Shown here piece by piece: positions 38,301 to 50,300 of a DNA stretch of 64,000 nt. Source of the stretch: Carposina sasakii (lineage: Eukaryota; Arthropoda; Insecta; Lepidoptera; Carposinidae); the NCBI GenBank assembly GCA_014607495.2, contig CP053148.1, forward strand, positions 18,538,001 through 18,602,000, in the 5' to 3' direction. Both the position numbers and the translations under genes were made by a program. The notes under the pieces were generated by a model. That model saw only the letters and a list, made by a program, of their open reading frames with translations. It was not told the DNA's origin and did no database searches. Each line of letters starts with the position of its first letter. The stretch's first letter is position 1.

Positions 38301-41300
38301 CGCCGCGCTGGGGTGAGTGTGGGTACAGTGGGACAGTATGGGCACAGTAATCAGGCAGTCGCGCTGGTGCGAGTGTGATCAGAGTGGCCCGCCGCGCTGG
38401 GGTCAATTTGGACGGAGTGGGCACACTGGGTTGCCACATGCTAGGGTGAGTACGTAAGATGGGCTAAGCGGCTAATCAACCTGCGTAGAGCGTTCCGTAT
38501 AGAAGAGTTCTATACCTTTTATTCACACGAAATAGGGTCATTGTTCAGCGGATGACGTACAAAGAATGAGCATACTTGAATTAGCCACTGAACTGAATCA
38601 CTATTAAATCCTTCAAACGGAACACAATCCAGAATGGACCTGGAGGCGACGTGGGACCCGTGGCACAAGACGGACAGCGGCGCGATGGCCAAGCGGCCGT
38701 CCGTGCGGATCTGCCTGGACATCGACCGCATCTCTCTGGACGTCCGGCCGGCCGATCTGGCGTCCTTCATGCGCCTGAGGGATCTTATCGTCGAGTTGAG
38801 GAAGGCGGTGAGTTGTGCAATGATGTTCTAAGTATTTTAGCTACGTCTAATAGTTTTGTGACATCGCCGTACGTGACCAATGTATAACTGGATCGTGGCT
38901 ATAGGACTGACTGTTAAGTTACAGCCGTGCGAGATTTAAAACTTAAATAACATATGAAAACATAAGGGGTCCGTTAATTTTTGTTGTTTTTCATAAATAC
39001 TAAATTTTGAATTGCTGATATTATATACTGGACCCTACTTGGCGTTTGGATAGATTATTCATTGCTTTTATGCTTTTACTATTGTTCCTATTCTAATCTC
39101 TTAAACTCGAAGAGACAGGCAAAGTGTGGCTCTTTGCAATGGCTCTTCAAAACATAATATGTAGATTTTACCATATTATGCCGCGGCGGCGGGACTCTTG
39201 TAGCCAATTTCAATAACCGATCTCGAGAAATTTCTTGCATATTTCCAAATTTATGAGTAAATTTTCAATTTTGTTTTCATACAGAATTTCAAATTAGAAA
39301 TAAAAAATACAGGTATTCTTTATAATCTTTAGTATTGAAATTAAAAAGTAGATAGTATTGTCATTCTGAATAATGTGCCTGTATGTATGTCAGCACAAAG
39401 ACGACGAGAGCAGCGCCGACTCGACCCTCACGTCCACCGAGTCCAAGGCGGAGGTGGCGGAGGAACCACCTCCGGAGGAAGAGGACCATGTCGATGAAGA
39501 CCATTATTATAAGGATGACTTGAGGTTAGTCAACATTTTTTGCTGCTTTAGAACACGGTATTTAAGTTTAGACCATATTGAGTAAGTGAAAAAGTGAGTA
39601 CGCAGATAAGTGGGTAGTGATGTTGAGCGGTGTAAAGTTTCATGTGACACTGCAAGCATTCATGCAGGAAGTGTTTCGAGAAAAGAGTTTCCTTTACATA
39701 TATTTTAGTACATGACCCGACGTAACGTGCTCGTTGCAAGTGTTACATTGCTCGTTTGTGCTACTACATATTTGTACTTTGTGCGCTGCCAGATGAACCG
39801 TTTAAAACGAGCCTGCAGGGTGAAGAGGGAATACAAGGTCATTGGATAAAACTTATTCGACCCGCCTATGCGCAATTTTTTTTCAATTTCGTTACCATAT
39901 AAGATAATCTTGTCGCCAAAAGACACAATCTGGCAAGAATTGGCTACGCCCAAAACCTTTTCAAATTTATAACGGTGGAACCATGTCGCGGGAAACTATG
40001 AAAATTGAACAACGCGACACTGCATGTATCGAAAGATCTCGCTGAGTACAATTTGTCATCAAATCAAAGAACGTAATAACTATCAATTATCTAACAGCAA
40101 AGAGTGTCTCACACTCACAAACCACGCAATATTTCGTAGTCTAGTTGTAAACTGTTCTTTCTCCCACAACATTACAAACCATTATGTTTACAGAGGCCGA
40201 GAGAAAGTTAGGCCGCGTGGTTCCGGCAGAGTAGAATTCGTACCACCCCATGTCTGCCCGTGGGTATCGTACGAGGCGATTAAGGGTTTCCGGGAGGTGG
40301 GCAGCAGCGCCTCCCGTGTTGACAACATAGTCCAAAATACAAACTGCGGCCACCAACCCGTCTGCCCAGCGTGGTGACTATGGGCAAATACCCCTCATGG
40401 CAGTCTTGTGGAGTGCCCTGGGGGAGGCCTACATCCAGCGGTGGACTGCAATAGGCTGATGATGATGATGTTTACAGAAGCGGCGCGTTCAAGATAGTGA
40501 CGACGGGGACGCTTCCGATGGCGTATCAGGTGCTACTGCAGGGAGACTCGGTGTCGTGGCGGTATCCGTACTCGCGGGCCATCACAAGGCTGATCGCGTA
40601 TCCGATGCCGGGACTGGTTAGTTACTAAGCCTTAGTAGATATATTTAGTGCTGTTGCAGGAAGGAAAAATTGCGATTGTAAAGTAATGAAGACATTTATG
40701 TACGCAATGAGTGATTGAGTATGAATTACTAATTACGCCAACCCTCCTCGGGTACAATTAAAGAATATAAAAAATCCGTATATAATATAAAATCAATGGT
40801 ACAAGCCCGTGACTGGGAACGAACCTGCACCTGGAAGGCGCACCGTTGTATGAGCTGGCATACCGTTGTATGCCAGCTCATACAAAAGATAATGGCTCTA
40901 TAATTAGGTGCTTATCTATGTATCTAGAACGAGGAGACGGATTGCGTGCTGGAGTGGTTTTCCACCGCGCTGAGTCGCTGGGAGGCTCACACCTACTTCA
41001 AGTTCCCGGTCGGGGAGCCGCTGGACCTCAACCTGTATAACGGACCGCTCGGTAAGATTTCATTCATCATTTACAGCCCTGAGAAGTCCACTGTTGGACA
41101 TAGGCAGTGACGGATTTACCAGCAGGCTGAGTAGGCTCGAGCCTAGGGCGGCAGATTTTGGGGGCGGCAAATTTGGGGAACGATTATTATTTTTTATTTT
41201 TTTTTACCTCATAGAAATCAAAAATATTTTTCTATGACGGTTTTCTGATGTCTTACAGATAGAAGTCTGCAACAAATTTTGTCGATGACTTTTCTCTCTC

Positions 41301-44300
41301 ACTTGTCATTGCACATTCCGAGAGTAGCAAACTTCCATATTCTAGAGTAAAACAGCTAGTTCGCCGCCCCTCAAGCAGTGATCGGCCTCGCGCCTCTGCG
41401 CCCTTTGCCCACACTTCTTATGAGTGAAAAGAGCGCAATTGTAAAAAATATGCCCTATAATTATTTTACGTGCAATTTCAACGAAATTGTTGCATTGTAA
41501 AAATAATGTATGATATGACAATTGTTGAGGCAAGGGCGGCAAAAACTATTCAGCCTATACCTTGAAAATTTGTAAATCCGCCACTGGACATAGGCTTCCC
41601 CCAACAACCTCCACTTCGACCGGTCGGAAGCAGCCTGCATCCAACCGACGCCCGCGACCTTTGCCAGGTCGTCCGTCCACCTCGGGGGTGGCCTTCCCAC
41701 GCTGTGTTTAGGAAGGCTATATAAGATAATATTGTAATAGCGTTATCAACTTACAAATAACTATATCAGTTCGGTAATATTAATTTTACATCTCATCATA
41801 ACATTTTATTAAAGTTTCTTAGGGCATACTCTTTTATTAGTAAAGATGCTGTCTTCCTATAAAACTGGCTGACTATCTCGCTATTGAAAAAATCGGCAAT
41901 TTGTGTGTGTTGAGTTCTAGGTGCTGCCCTATTTAGTGCCAGTTTTAGTGCTCGCTGATCACGGCTCTGTTGCCGGAACTGCAGTATTATAAAATATATA
42001 CCACAGCCATGTTTATCAATCAGCTGATAAATCCGGAACTTATCAGCATTCGGTAGAACTGGTACATAGTATTTAGTAACAAGTGCTCTTATTATAAGTG
42101 GACGTTTTCCAGATGCTGTGTTTGCGTTGATGTGGCGGTTCCGAGTGTGCGTCGACAAAGACAAGCCCCCTACGCCCTTCGAGTTTAACATCACCAAGTA
42201 TATGCCCGTCAACGATCCCTTGGTGAGTGTGCTGTTGAAAATTGTGAAGTTAATTAACTTTAGACTAACATATTGTTTAATTAATGTTTTATGTTTTTCC
42301 TTACTGATTAGCTACTTGAATCTTGTGTGTGACTAGCCAATCAAAGTGAAATAAATTATTTGCGAAAGGAAAGTTGAGAGTATGGAGACAGGTGTAAAAC
42401 AGCGCCATCTAGCGATGACTGGCTTAACGAAGATCTATAAACGAAAATCTTACCTTACTAAATAAACGCAATAGGCGAATCAAAGGGTACCTACATAACC
42501 GGCCAGATGGCGCTGTTCAGCGGGTATATAAGGGGCTGCAGCGACGGCCCCAGAATCTGCATAAATCTCATAGCAATTACACTAAATAATAAATTACCAG
42601 TTCAACAATCAAAATCAGTTGCATTTTCTTTCGGTCCCTTTACACATGGACATATAATACATTCGGTAGTCCACGTGGACGAAGTCGCGGGCAACAGCTT
42701 CTTAGCAATATAATTATGTATAAAGTGAAACAAAAGGGTATATTAATTGAAATAATAAATAAAATAGCCCACTATAGAAAAACTATTCCCAAAATTCAGG
42801 ACTTGAAAGATATCACATGTATTTTTTTCATAAAATTGTATAAACATTGCCGACTTATATAGTTATTCCTTGCTTGAAGAATAAAAAATATGACTTAGAA
42901 TCGGAAAATTTGTGGGTAGTTTCATTTTTAACCGCCGACGCAAAAACGACGGGGTGTTATAAGTTTGACATATGTGTGTTTGTGTGTGTGTAAATGTGTA
43001 TGTGCATAGAGGTATGTGTCTATCTGTGGCACCGTAGCTCCCAAACGGATGATCCGATTTTAATGCGTTTTTTTTTGTTTGAAAGGTATATCAGTCGAGA
43101 GTGTTCTTAGCTATGTTTGGTGGAAATCGGTTCATGTCTTCAAGGTCACCAGGTCGTTTGTTAGGTGTGATAGGAATGTTACACGCTAAGTTTGCTTGCA
43201 AGCATATGTGGTATCTGACATTTGAAACACTAATGTTTTCTGGAACCACTGAGCTGGTCTGCTGTTAGGGCTCGAAGATAGGAGACGTAACCCTGGTCTA
43301 CCTTTTAGTAAACCCATCGAGTTTGGGCTCGTTGGATTTGTCTTAACTAGTTCTCTTTATGTTTCTAATTGACGAGGACCTGATGCTGGAAATCTGGAAC
43401 CTCTGAGCCGGTCTGATAATAGGGCTCGAAGGTAGGAGACGTAACCCTGGTCTACCTTTTAGTAAACCCATCGAGTTTGGGCTCGTTGAATTTGTCATGA
43501 CTGGTTCTCTTCATGTTTCTAATTGACGAGGACCTGATGCTGGAAATGGGATGTGGCGGATGTAACCCTGAGAATGCCGGAATGAAACAGATAAACCGAT
43601 TTATATTTTTGCTGAAAATCTAGAATGATCAAAGTTTAATCTTTATCGTTTCTTAATCTCTACAATTCTCCCAGAGCCAGTTTGTCATGAGGATTGTTAA
43701 ACAGCTTCCTTTGGTCGAGGTCGCATATAGTGACCCCATCTAAACTTTTTACGCGGCGAAAAATAAAAGAAATTAAATGAAAAAATTTAAAATTAAGAGC
43801 TCCTTCAAAAAGCATGAAATAAAAAATTAAATTAAAAATTTATAAAAACCTCCGACCCAAAAAAAGTACACAATCATTATAACAAAAGGTTTAAAATGCT
43901 AAACCCTATAAAAAGCATTAAATAACTTTTAACACTACGTAAGTACCAACTAAAGCATGTCAGACTATCTATCCGGGACTTTGTGCCACCTTTATGCCGG
44001 AAGCATAAACGCTAATTTTGAACTGCAAATGGTTATCTTGGCCTGCCGTTGACCGTACGTATGACTTTTTGATTAAATTTTGTCGCGTCGGAGGACCGCT
44101 TTTTACCTTCAAAAATACTTACCTAAATCAAATGATTCCTACCTAATCACAACATTCGTATAAAAAAAATCACCTATCTAAACAAAATTATATTTATAAT
44201 TACTGATATAATGTTTTAAAGTAAGTAGGTATTCAGAATTAAAGTGAAGTAAGCTATTACAATTATATTTGTATAACAATGGGATTGAAGACTTCTTAAT

Positions 44301-47300
44301 GTGTGCTTCTAACGTTAGGCTAATAAATTAGAGCGGTCCCCCTACTCGACAAAATTTAATCAAAAATTTCATTCATACGTACGGTCAACAGCAGGCCAAG
44401 ATAACCATTTGCAGTTCAAATGGTTATGCCTCCGACATAAAGGTGGCACAAAGTCCCGAGTAGATAGTCTGACATGCTTTAGTTGGTACTTACGTAGTGT
44501 TAAAAGTTATTTTTTGCTTTTTATAGGCTTTAGCATTTTAAACCTTTTGGCATAATGATTGCGTACTTTTTTTGGGTCGGGGGTTTTTTAAAATTATTAA
44601 TTTAATTTTTTGTAGTTGGCTTATTTACATATCTTTTTGCCTAATATAACGTCTTCATCTTTAGCCTATTGCAGTCCACTGCTGGACGCAGGCCTCCCCC
44701 AGGGCACGCCACAAGGTTACTGCCACAGGGGGTCCTGCCCACAGTCACCACGCTGTGCAGGCGCCTCCCGGAAACCCTTAATACCCACTGGCAGGCATGG
44801 GGTGGTTGAAACTACTCTGCCGGCACCACGTCTTTTACACCCTATAGCCGTATCTTCTATCTCTCTGTAGGTGGTATTCGACATCCAGCCGGAGCCGGAC
44901 ATCCCGCGCCCCACGACCCTGACCGGCCAGCAGATGGCGGGCGCGGCACGCATCGACTCGTGCTCGGTGCCGCGTGCGTACGCTCGCACACGGCTTACGG
45001 CGCGCGTGGCCAGTGCGGCGATCAATGTGCACTGCGCGCCGCCCGCCGCGCCCAGGTTATCATCCTAATATCTATACGTCATATAATAAAAATGTAACGG
45101 ATCGCTGTCTGTACATGGAAGATATATGAAAAAAAATATTATAGGAGACCTTTATCAACGCAATAGTACTCAAAACAAATGACATTTTGTTTTTTCTGTA
45201 GTCCACGCGGACGAAGTCTCGGGCGTCCACTAGTTATTACTACTATACATACTACAAGTTATCCTTATCATCATCTCAAAACATTTACAAATATACCTTC
45301 GGATTTTAGGTTCAATTCAGTCATTAGCTTATACCGTTGGATATATTTTAATGTACGGGTTTTAATTTTCTAAAAAGATGTCCGAGGTGGATTGACGACA
45401 AACGTACCGTAAAACCATATTGTGTCGATACCATAATTAATGTGATAACTTTAGTTCTCAAGTTTAATACTCATTAGAATTAATTTAAGAAACCTTTACG
45501 GATGCGGCTGCTCATCGGGTGCATTAGCTTGTAACGGAGATAACGTAGATCTTTGGTTCTATTTTATACCTACATATATATAATTACGCCTTTATCCCGT
45601 ACGGAGTAGGTAGAGCACCAAGGGCCGATAGAACCACATGGTGCCACTTCTGACCAATTTTGAGGGTATAGTTGAGATGTACCATTTCGGTTAGTAGTGA
45701 CAGGTGGTCAGCCCACTTGCCCCTCTACTGACTTGTACAGTAGTTTATAAAATCGTATAATTAATCATTTCTAAACCTAGTGTAATTAATAACATTAAAA
45801 CATTGATCAGTCAACAAATTCGTCGTATTGGCAGCCAGGCGACGTCGTTCGACGGCTACTACGTATCGCGGCCGATGATGCGCAGCCACCCGATGCTGGC
45901 GCTGCTGACGGCCGACACGCTGCTGCACTTCCAGACGGACTCGTCTATCGGCCAGGCGGGCCAGTTCGAGACCTGGCTCGAGTGAGTACACATCGAGAAC
46001 TTTGCTAGTGTCATTACTTTAGTGTAGATGATGCGGAGCCATCTATCGGACGCAAGACAGAACTACACTCCAATACAAACCCTAGAAACGATATCGAAGT
46101 TTATCACATTGATTTACATAAATGGGCCAAACTAGTGGCCCGGTGGAGCCAAAAACGCTTCCCTTTTCACCACCTTCTCATAGATATACGAATATCATTG
46201 TTAGCGACGAGCTCCTATAATATTTTTATATATTTTATTCTAATTTGTTTATATATTTTTCATAATTTTAGAATAGTACTTAACCGGCGCTTGCGCTGCT
46301 ATATTTAAATGCGAGTGCGTGTGACGTCACGAGGGCCATCTTGTTAAAGCTACGTTGGTTGGCTACCAGTCTTCGGCCATCCATGACGACACACGGACCC
46401 GCGCACCGCGACCCCGCAAATTGCCCAAAATTTGTATTTAGTTACCGTGTGCCTTTCAAAATATACTCCTAAATCTATCATACGTGTTTTGTGTTCACCC
46501 AAGGAGTGTTTTTAGCGCCTACAAAGTGGTCATTCGGCCGGATTTCCGTTCCACACTCCGCAAGTGAAAATGGTGAACACGCGTAGTACTATACGCAAAA
46601 ACCGGGAACAGGATAGCCAACTCGCACAGCAAGTCCTCCCACAGCAGCTTACTAGAGAAGACAACCTGGTGGACGAAAATATGCGTACTCCAACTGCCAT
46701 CGACGCGGTAAGCGTTATTCCAGGTAGTTCAATAAAAGCGGAACATTTACCGCCGCGGGTACCCGTACACCGCTCGAAGACGAAGTCAAATTCTACTTCA
46801 TCGTCGTTTATGGCTAGAAAGAAGCAGCTGGAACTTGAAGCAGCTAAAGCTAAAGCCCAAATCCAGATGGATCTTGTTGAAAAACAATTAGAGGCGGACT
46901 TAGCAAACCTGGAGGAAGAAAAATACAGTTCACACCGTGACCAGAGCACCGACAAAAATAGCGAAGTGGAGAAATGGTTAGAACGCAGCCAGCACGAACT
47001 GCATCACGCACAGCAAGCCCCCCAGATTGGTACACAACCGGGCGAGCCGTGCCCGCCAGTGGTATCTGACCCTGGCACTGTAGGGACAGTTCACATGCTC
47101 GCCAGCGCACTGAAGGACCTAGCCGCCGCCTCCACCAGCAATAGACCTAATACCAACCTGCTCAGCCGCATATGCACACCCAGAGACCTACCCTCTTTTT
47201 CTGGAGATCCATTACAGTGGCTGCAATTCAGACAGGCCTATGAAGAGTCTACACAGGTGTGTGGTTTTACCCAGAAGGAAAACTTATGGAGACTAAGGAA

Positions 47301-50300
47301 GTGTCTACACGGCCCTGCACATGATGCCGTCTCAGCTCTCATGATAAGTGCCACATCACCCGATCAAGTGATTAAAACTTTAGAGCTACGTTTTGGTAAT
47401 CCAGACTGCATCATATCCAGGATTATACAGGACCTGAAAAAGCTTCCACCTATGTCACAAGAATATCACAAGGATATAATTCCATTCTCTGTGAAAGTGC
47501 AGAATTTTATTGCAGCCGTTCATGCCGTCGGCCGTAAGGAGTATCTGCAAGGAGTACATTTATCTACAATAATAATATCAAAATTACCAGCTTTACTTGT
47601 ATCAAAGTGGTCTGACTACAGTTTCCCTATTATAAATGAAGACAAGAAGTCACGTTTGGAAATATTATCAGATTTCCTACACCATGAAGCGGTAAAAATA
47701 ACGACCACTGCCAACTTATATTCATCGGATACAAGAAGCCACAACTACAATCAACAACAACAAAACAAATACAATCACAATACAAATCGTTCACAGACAG
47801 TGTTAGTGCAATCCGTCGCGAGTGAAAATCAGTGTCGTTTTTGCAGTATCGGTAATCATAAATTAATTGAGTGTAAAAAGTTTAAAAAGGCATTACGTAA
47901 AGATAGATGGCGTCATGTCAAGCGTTATAATTTATGTATAAAATGTTTAGTATCGCGTCACGACCGAGAAACGTGTCCTGCGGCCGCCTGTGATAGGGAC
48001 GGCTGCGGCGGGGCGCACCACCGGCTGATGCATTACAATATCAACATAAACAACGCGCCGAGTAACAGTAATAGTGGCCAGCCGCCGCCGCTGCCTTCGC
48101 CTGCCACAGAGACGGTAACGCACATTAATAATACCTTTTGTAATAAAGTTTTGCTTAAAGTGGTACCTATCAATATTCATGGCCCTAATGGCATAATTAG
48201 CACAACCGCTTTAATTGATGACGGTTCTACCGTGACACTGATATGTAACGAGCTCGCTTCCCGCGCCGGCCTGAGCGGGCGCAGCGAAACCATGCGCGTG
48301 AGCGGTGCGTGGAGCGAAAGTGATTTAGTATGTGATACTATTGCAATGTCTATAAATTTATCCGATGTAAATAATACTAAAATATTTACTATAAATGCAC
48401 GTAGTGTAACTAATTTAAGTTTGCCAGTACAAGATATGTCAATAGTTAATTTTGATAAATTTGCCCACTTAGGAAAGTTAAAAGATAAATTATTATGTTG
48501 TAATATGCAATGTGAACCTAAAGTTTTAATCGGGCAAGATAACTACCATTTGTTATTACCATTAGAAGTGTGTGTAGGTAAAATTAATGAGCCGTCCGCT
48601 ACGCGAACCCCCTTAGGTTGGTCAGTACACGGATGTGTGCGCGCGCCGCACGCAGCCGGCCGCGCCGGCCGCTCCGCGAGTGTACTGCTAGCCACGCTGC
48701 GGGACCTGCACGACGAGGTGCAGCGGTTCTTTAGCATAGACGCGTTAGGAGTGGCAGGTAAGCCTCGTGAGAACGCAGGCGACGTCCGCGCCCTAGCTCA
48801 GCTCGAGAAATCTGCGACTTTCGTCATGGGCCGGTGGGAAGTAGGTTTGCCGTGGAAGGACGAGTATTGCAAGATGCCAGACAGTTATCCTAACGCTCTG
48901 ACTCGACTGAAAGGAGTGGAAAAGAAGATGAGTGTTAACCCTGCCTACGCCCAAAGGTACGTTGAACGCGTCAATCATTTATTTATAAACGACTTCGCGA
49001 AGGAATTGGTAGACGCTCAACCCACGGCTAAAACGTGGTATTTACCTCACTTTGGGGTAGATAATCCCAATAAAAACAAACTACGTTTAGTGTTTGACGC
49101 TGCGGCTTGCAGCCGCGGAGTTTCGCTAAATGACTATCTACTTAAGGGTCCCGACCTACTCGCCTCACTGTTCGGCATTATGATACGATTTAGAGAGAAC
49201 AGAGTAGCTGTGGCCGGTGACATAAAAGATATGTTTTTGAAGGTGAAAATTCGATCTGAAGATCAAAACGCGTTAAGGTTTCTGTGGAGGGATGATCCCG
49301 CACAGCAGGTAAAAACCTTTGCTATGACGTCACTTATATTCGGTGCGAATTGCTCCCCGTTTATCGCCCAATTCGTAAAGAATTTAAATGCTAAAAGATT
49401 CGCATCGACTATGCCGTCAGCTGTAGCGGCTATATGCGAGCAGCACTTTATGGACGACTACCTAGATAGCCTACCGGACGAAAACACTGCCATACAAAAG
49501 GTAAAGAATATTATTTATATCCACAAACAAGGCGACTTCGAAATGCGCAACTGGATAAGTAACAGTCAAGCGGTATTGGACAGTTTACCGAAGGAAACCT
49601 TGGGCACGTCGACTTTAAAGTTTAAAGTCGATCAGCAGTACGAAGGCGAGCGTGCGCTCGGTTTAATTTGGTATCCCGCCGAAGATTTGTTAGGTTTCGA
49701 CATGTCATTGAAGCGAATACCTCAGCATATGATTGAAGGCAAACAGAAACCCACTAAACGTATTATGCTTAAAATTGTTATGTCTATATTTGATGTTTTT
49801 GGGTTTTTGTCACCATTCACTGTACAAGGCAGGATTATGCTTCAAGACACGTGGAAATCTGGCATTGAATGGGATGAATCTATATCGGACGATATCTATA
49901 GCAAGTGGTGTGTATGGACCGATCTACTGAAACAAATAGGTAATGTTCGCATTCCTCGTTGGTATCAGGGATCTATAGGTGCAAGCGAGAAGGCAGATAG
50001 TGCCACAGCATGTGCGCAACACGTGCCGCCGATCCCGCCAATCCCCACCAACGGTCTACTACGAAGCTGCTACGCGAGTGCTACGCCGCCGACTACGAAC
50101 CTACAGGTAAACAACATAACAGGCGAGCGAGGTTATAGCAACCTACAGTTGCATATATTTAGCGATGCATCTACAAAGGCAATGTGCGCGGTGGCCTACT
50201 GGCGCTGGAATAATAACGGTGCAGTATTTATGTCGTTTATAGCTAGTAAATGTCGTGTTGCGCCCGTAAAACCAATCACAGTGCCGCGATTGGAATTGCA

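Noticed and set aside
37884..38378. 164-residue plus-strand frame over exon 44
   Set aside because: Wrong frame for exon 44; joins neither neighbour in phase.
42118..42336. Open frame continuing past exon 49
   Set aside because: Extension after 42222 is intron beyond a strong gtgagt donor.
44717..45032. Minus-strand frames over exon 50
   Set aside because: Shadows of a GC-rich exon and a SINE-B copy.
46530..46955. Minus-strand 141-residue frame in the BEL leader
   Set aside because: Reverse of the Lys/Glu-rich gag start; low-complexity Ser/Cys product with no homology seen.
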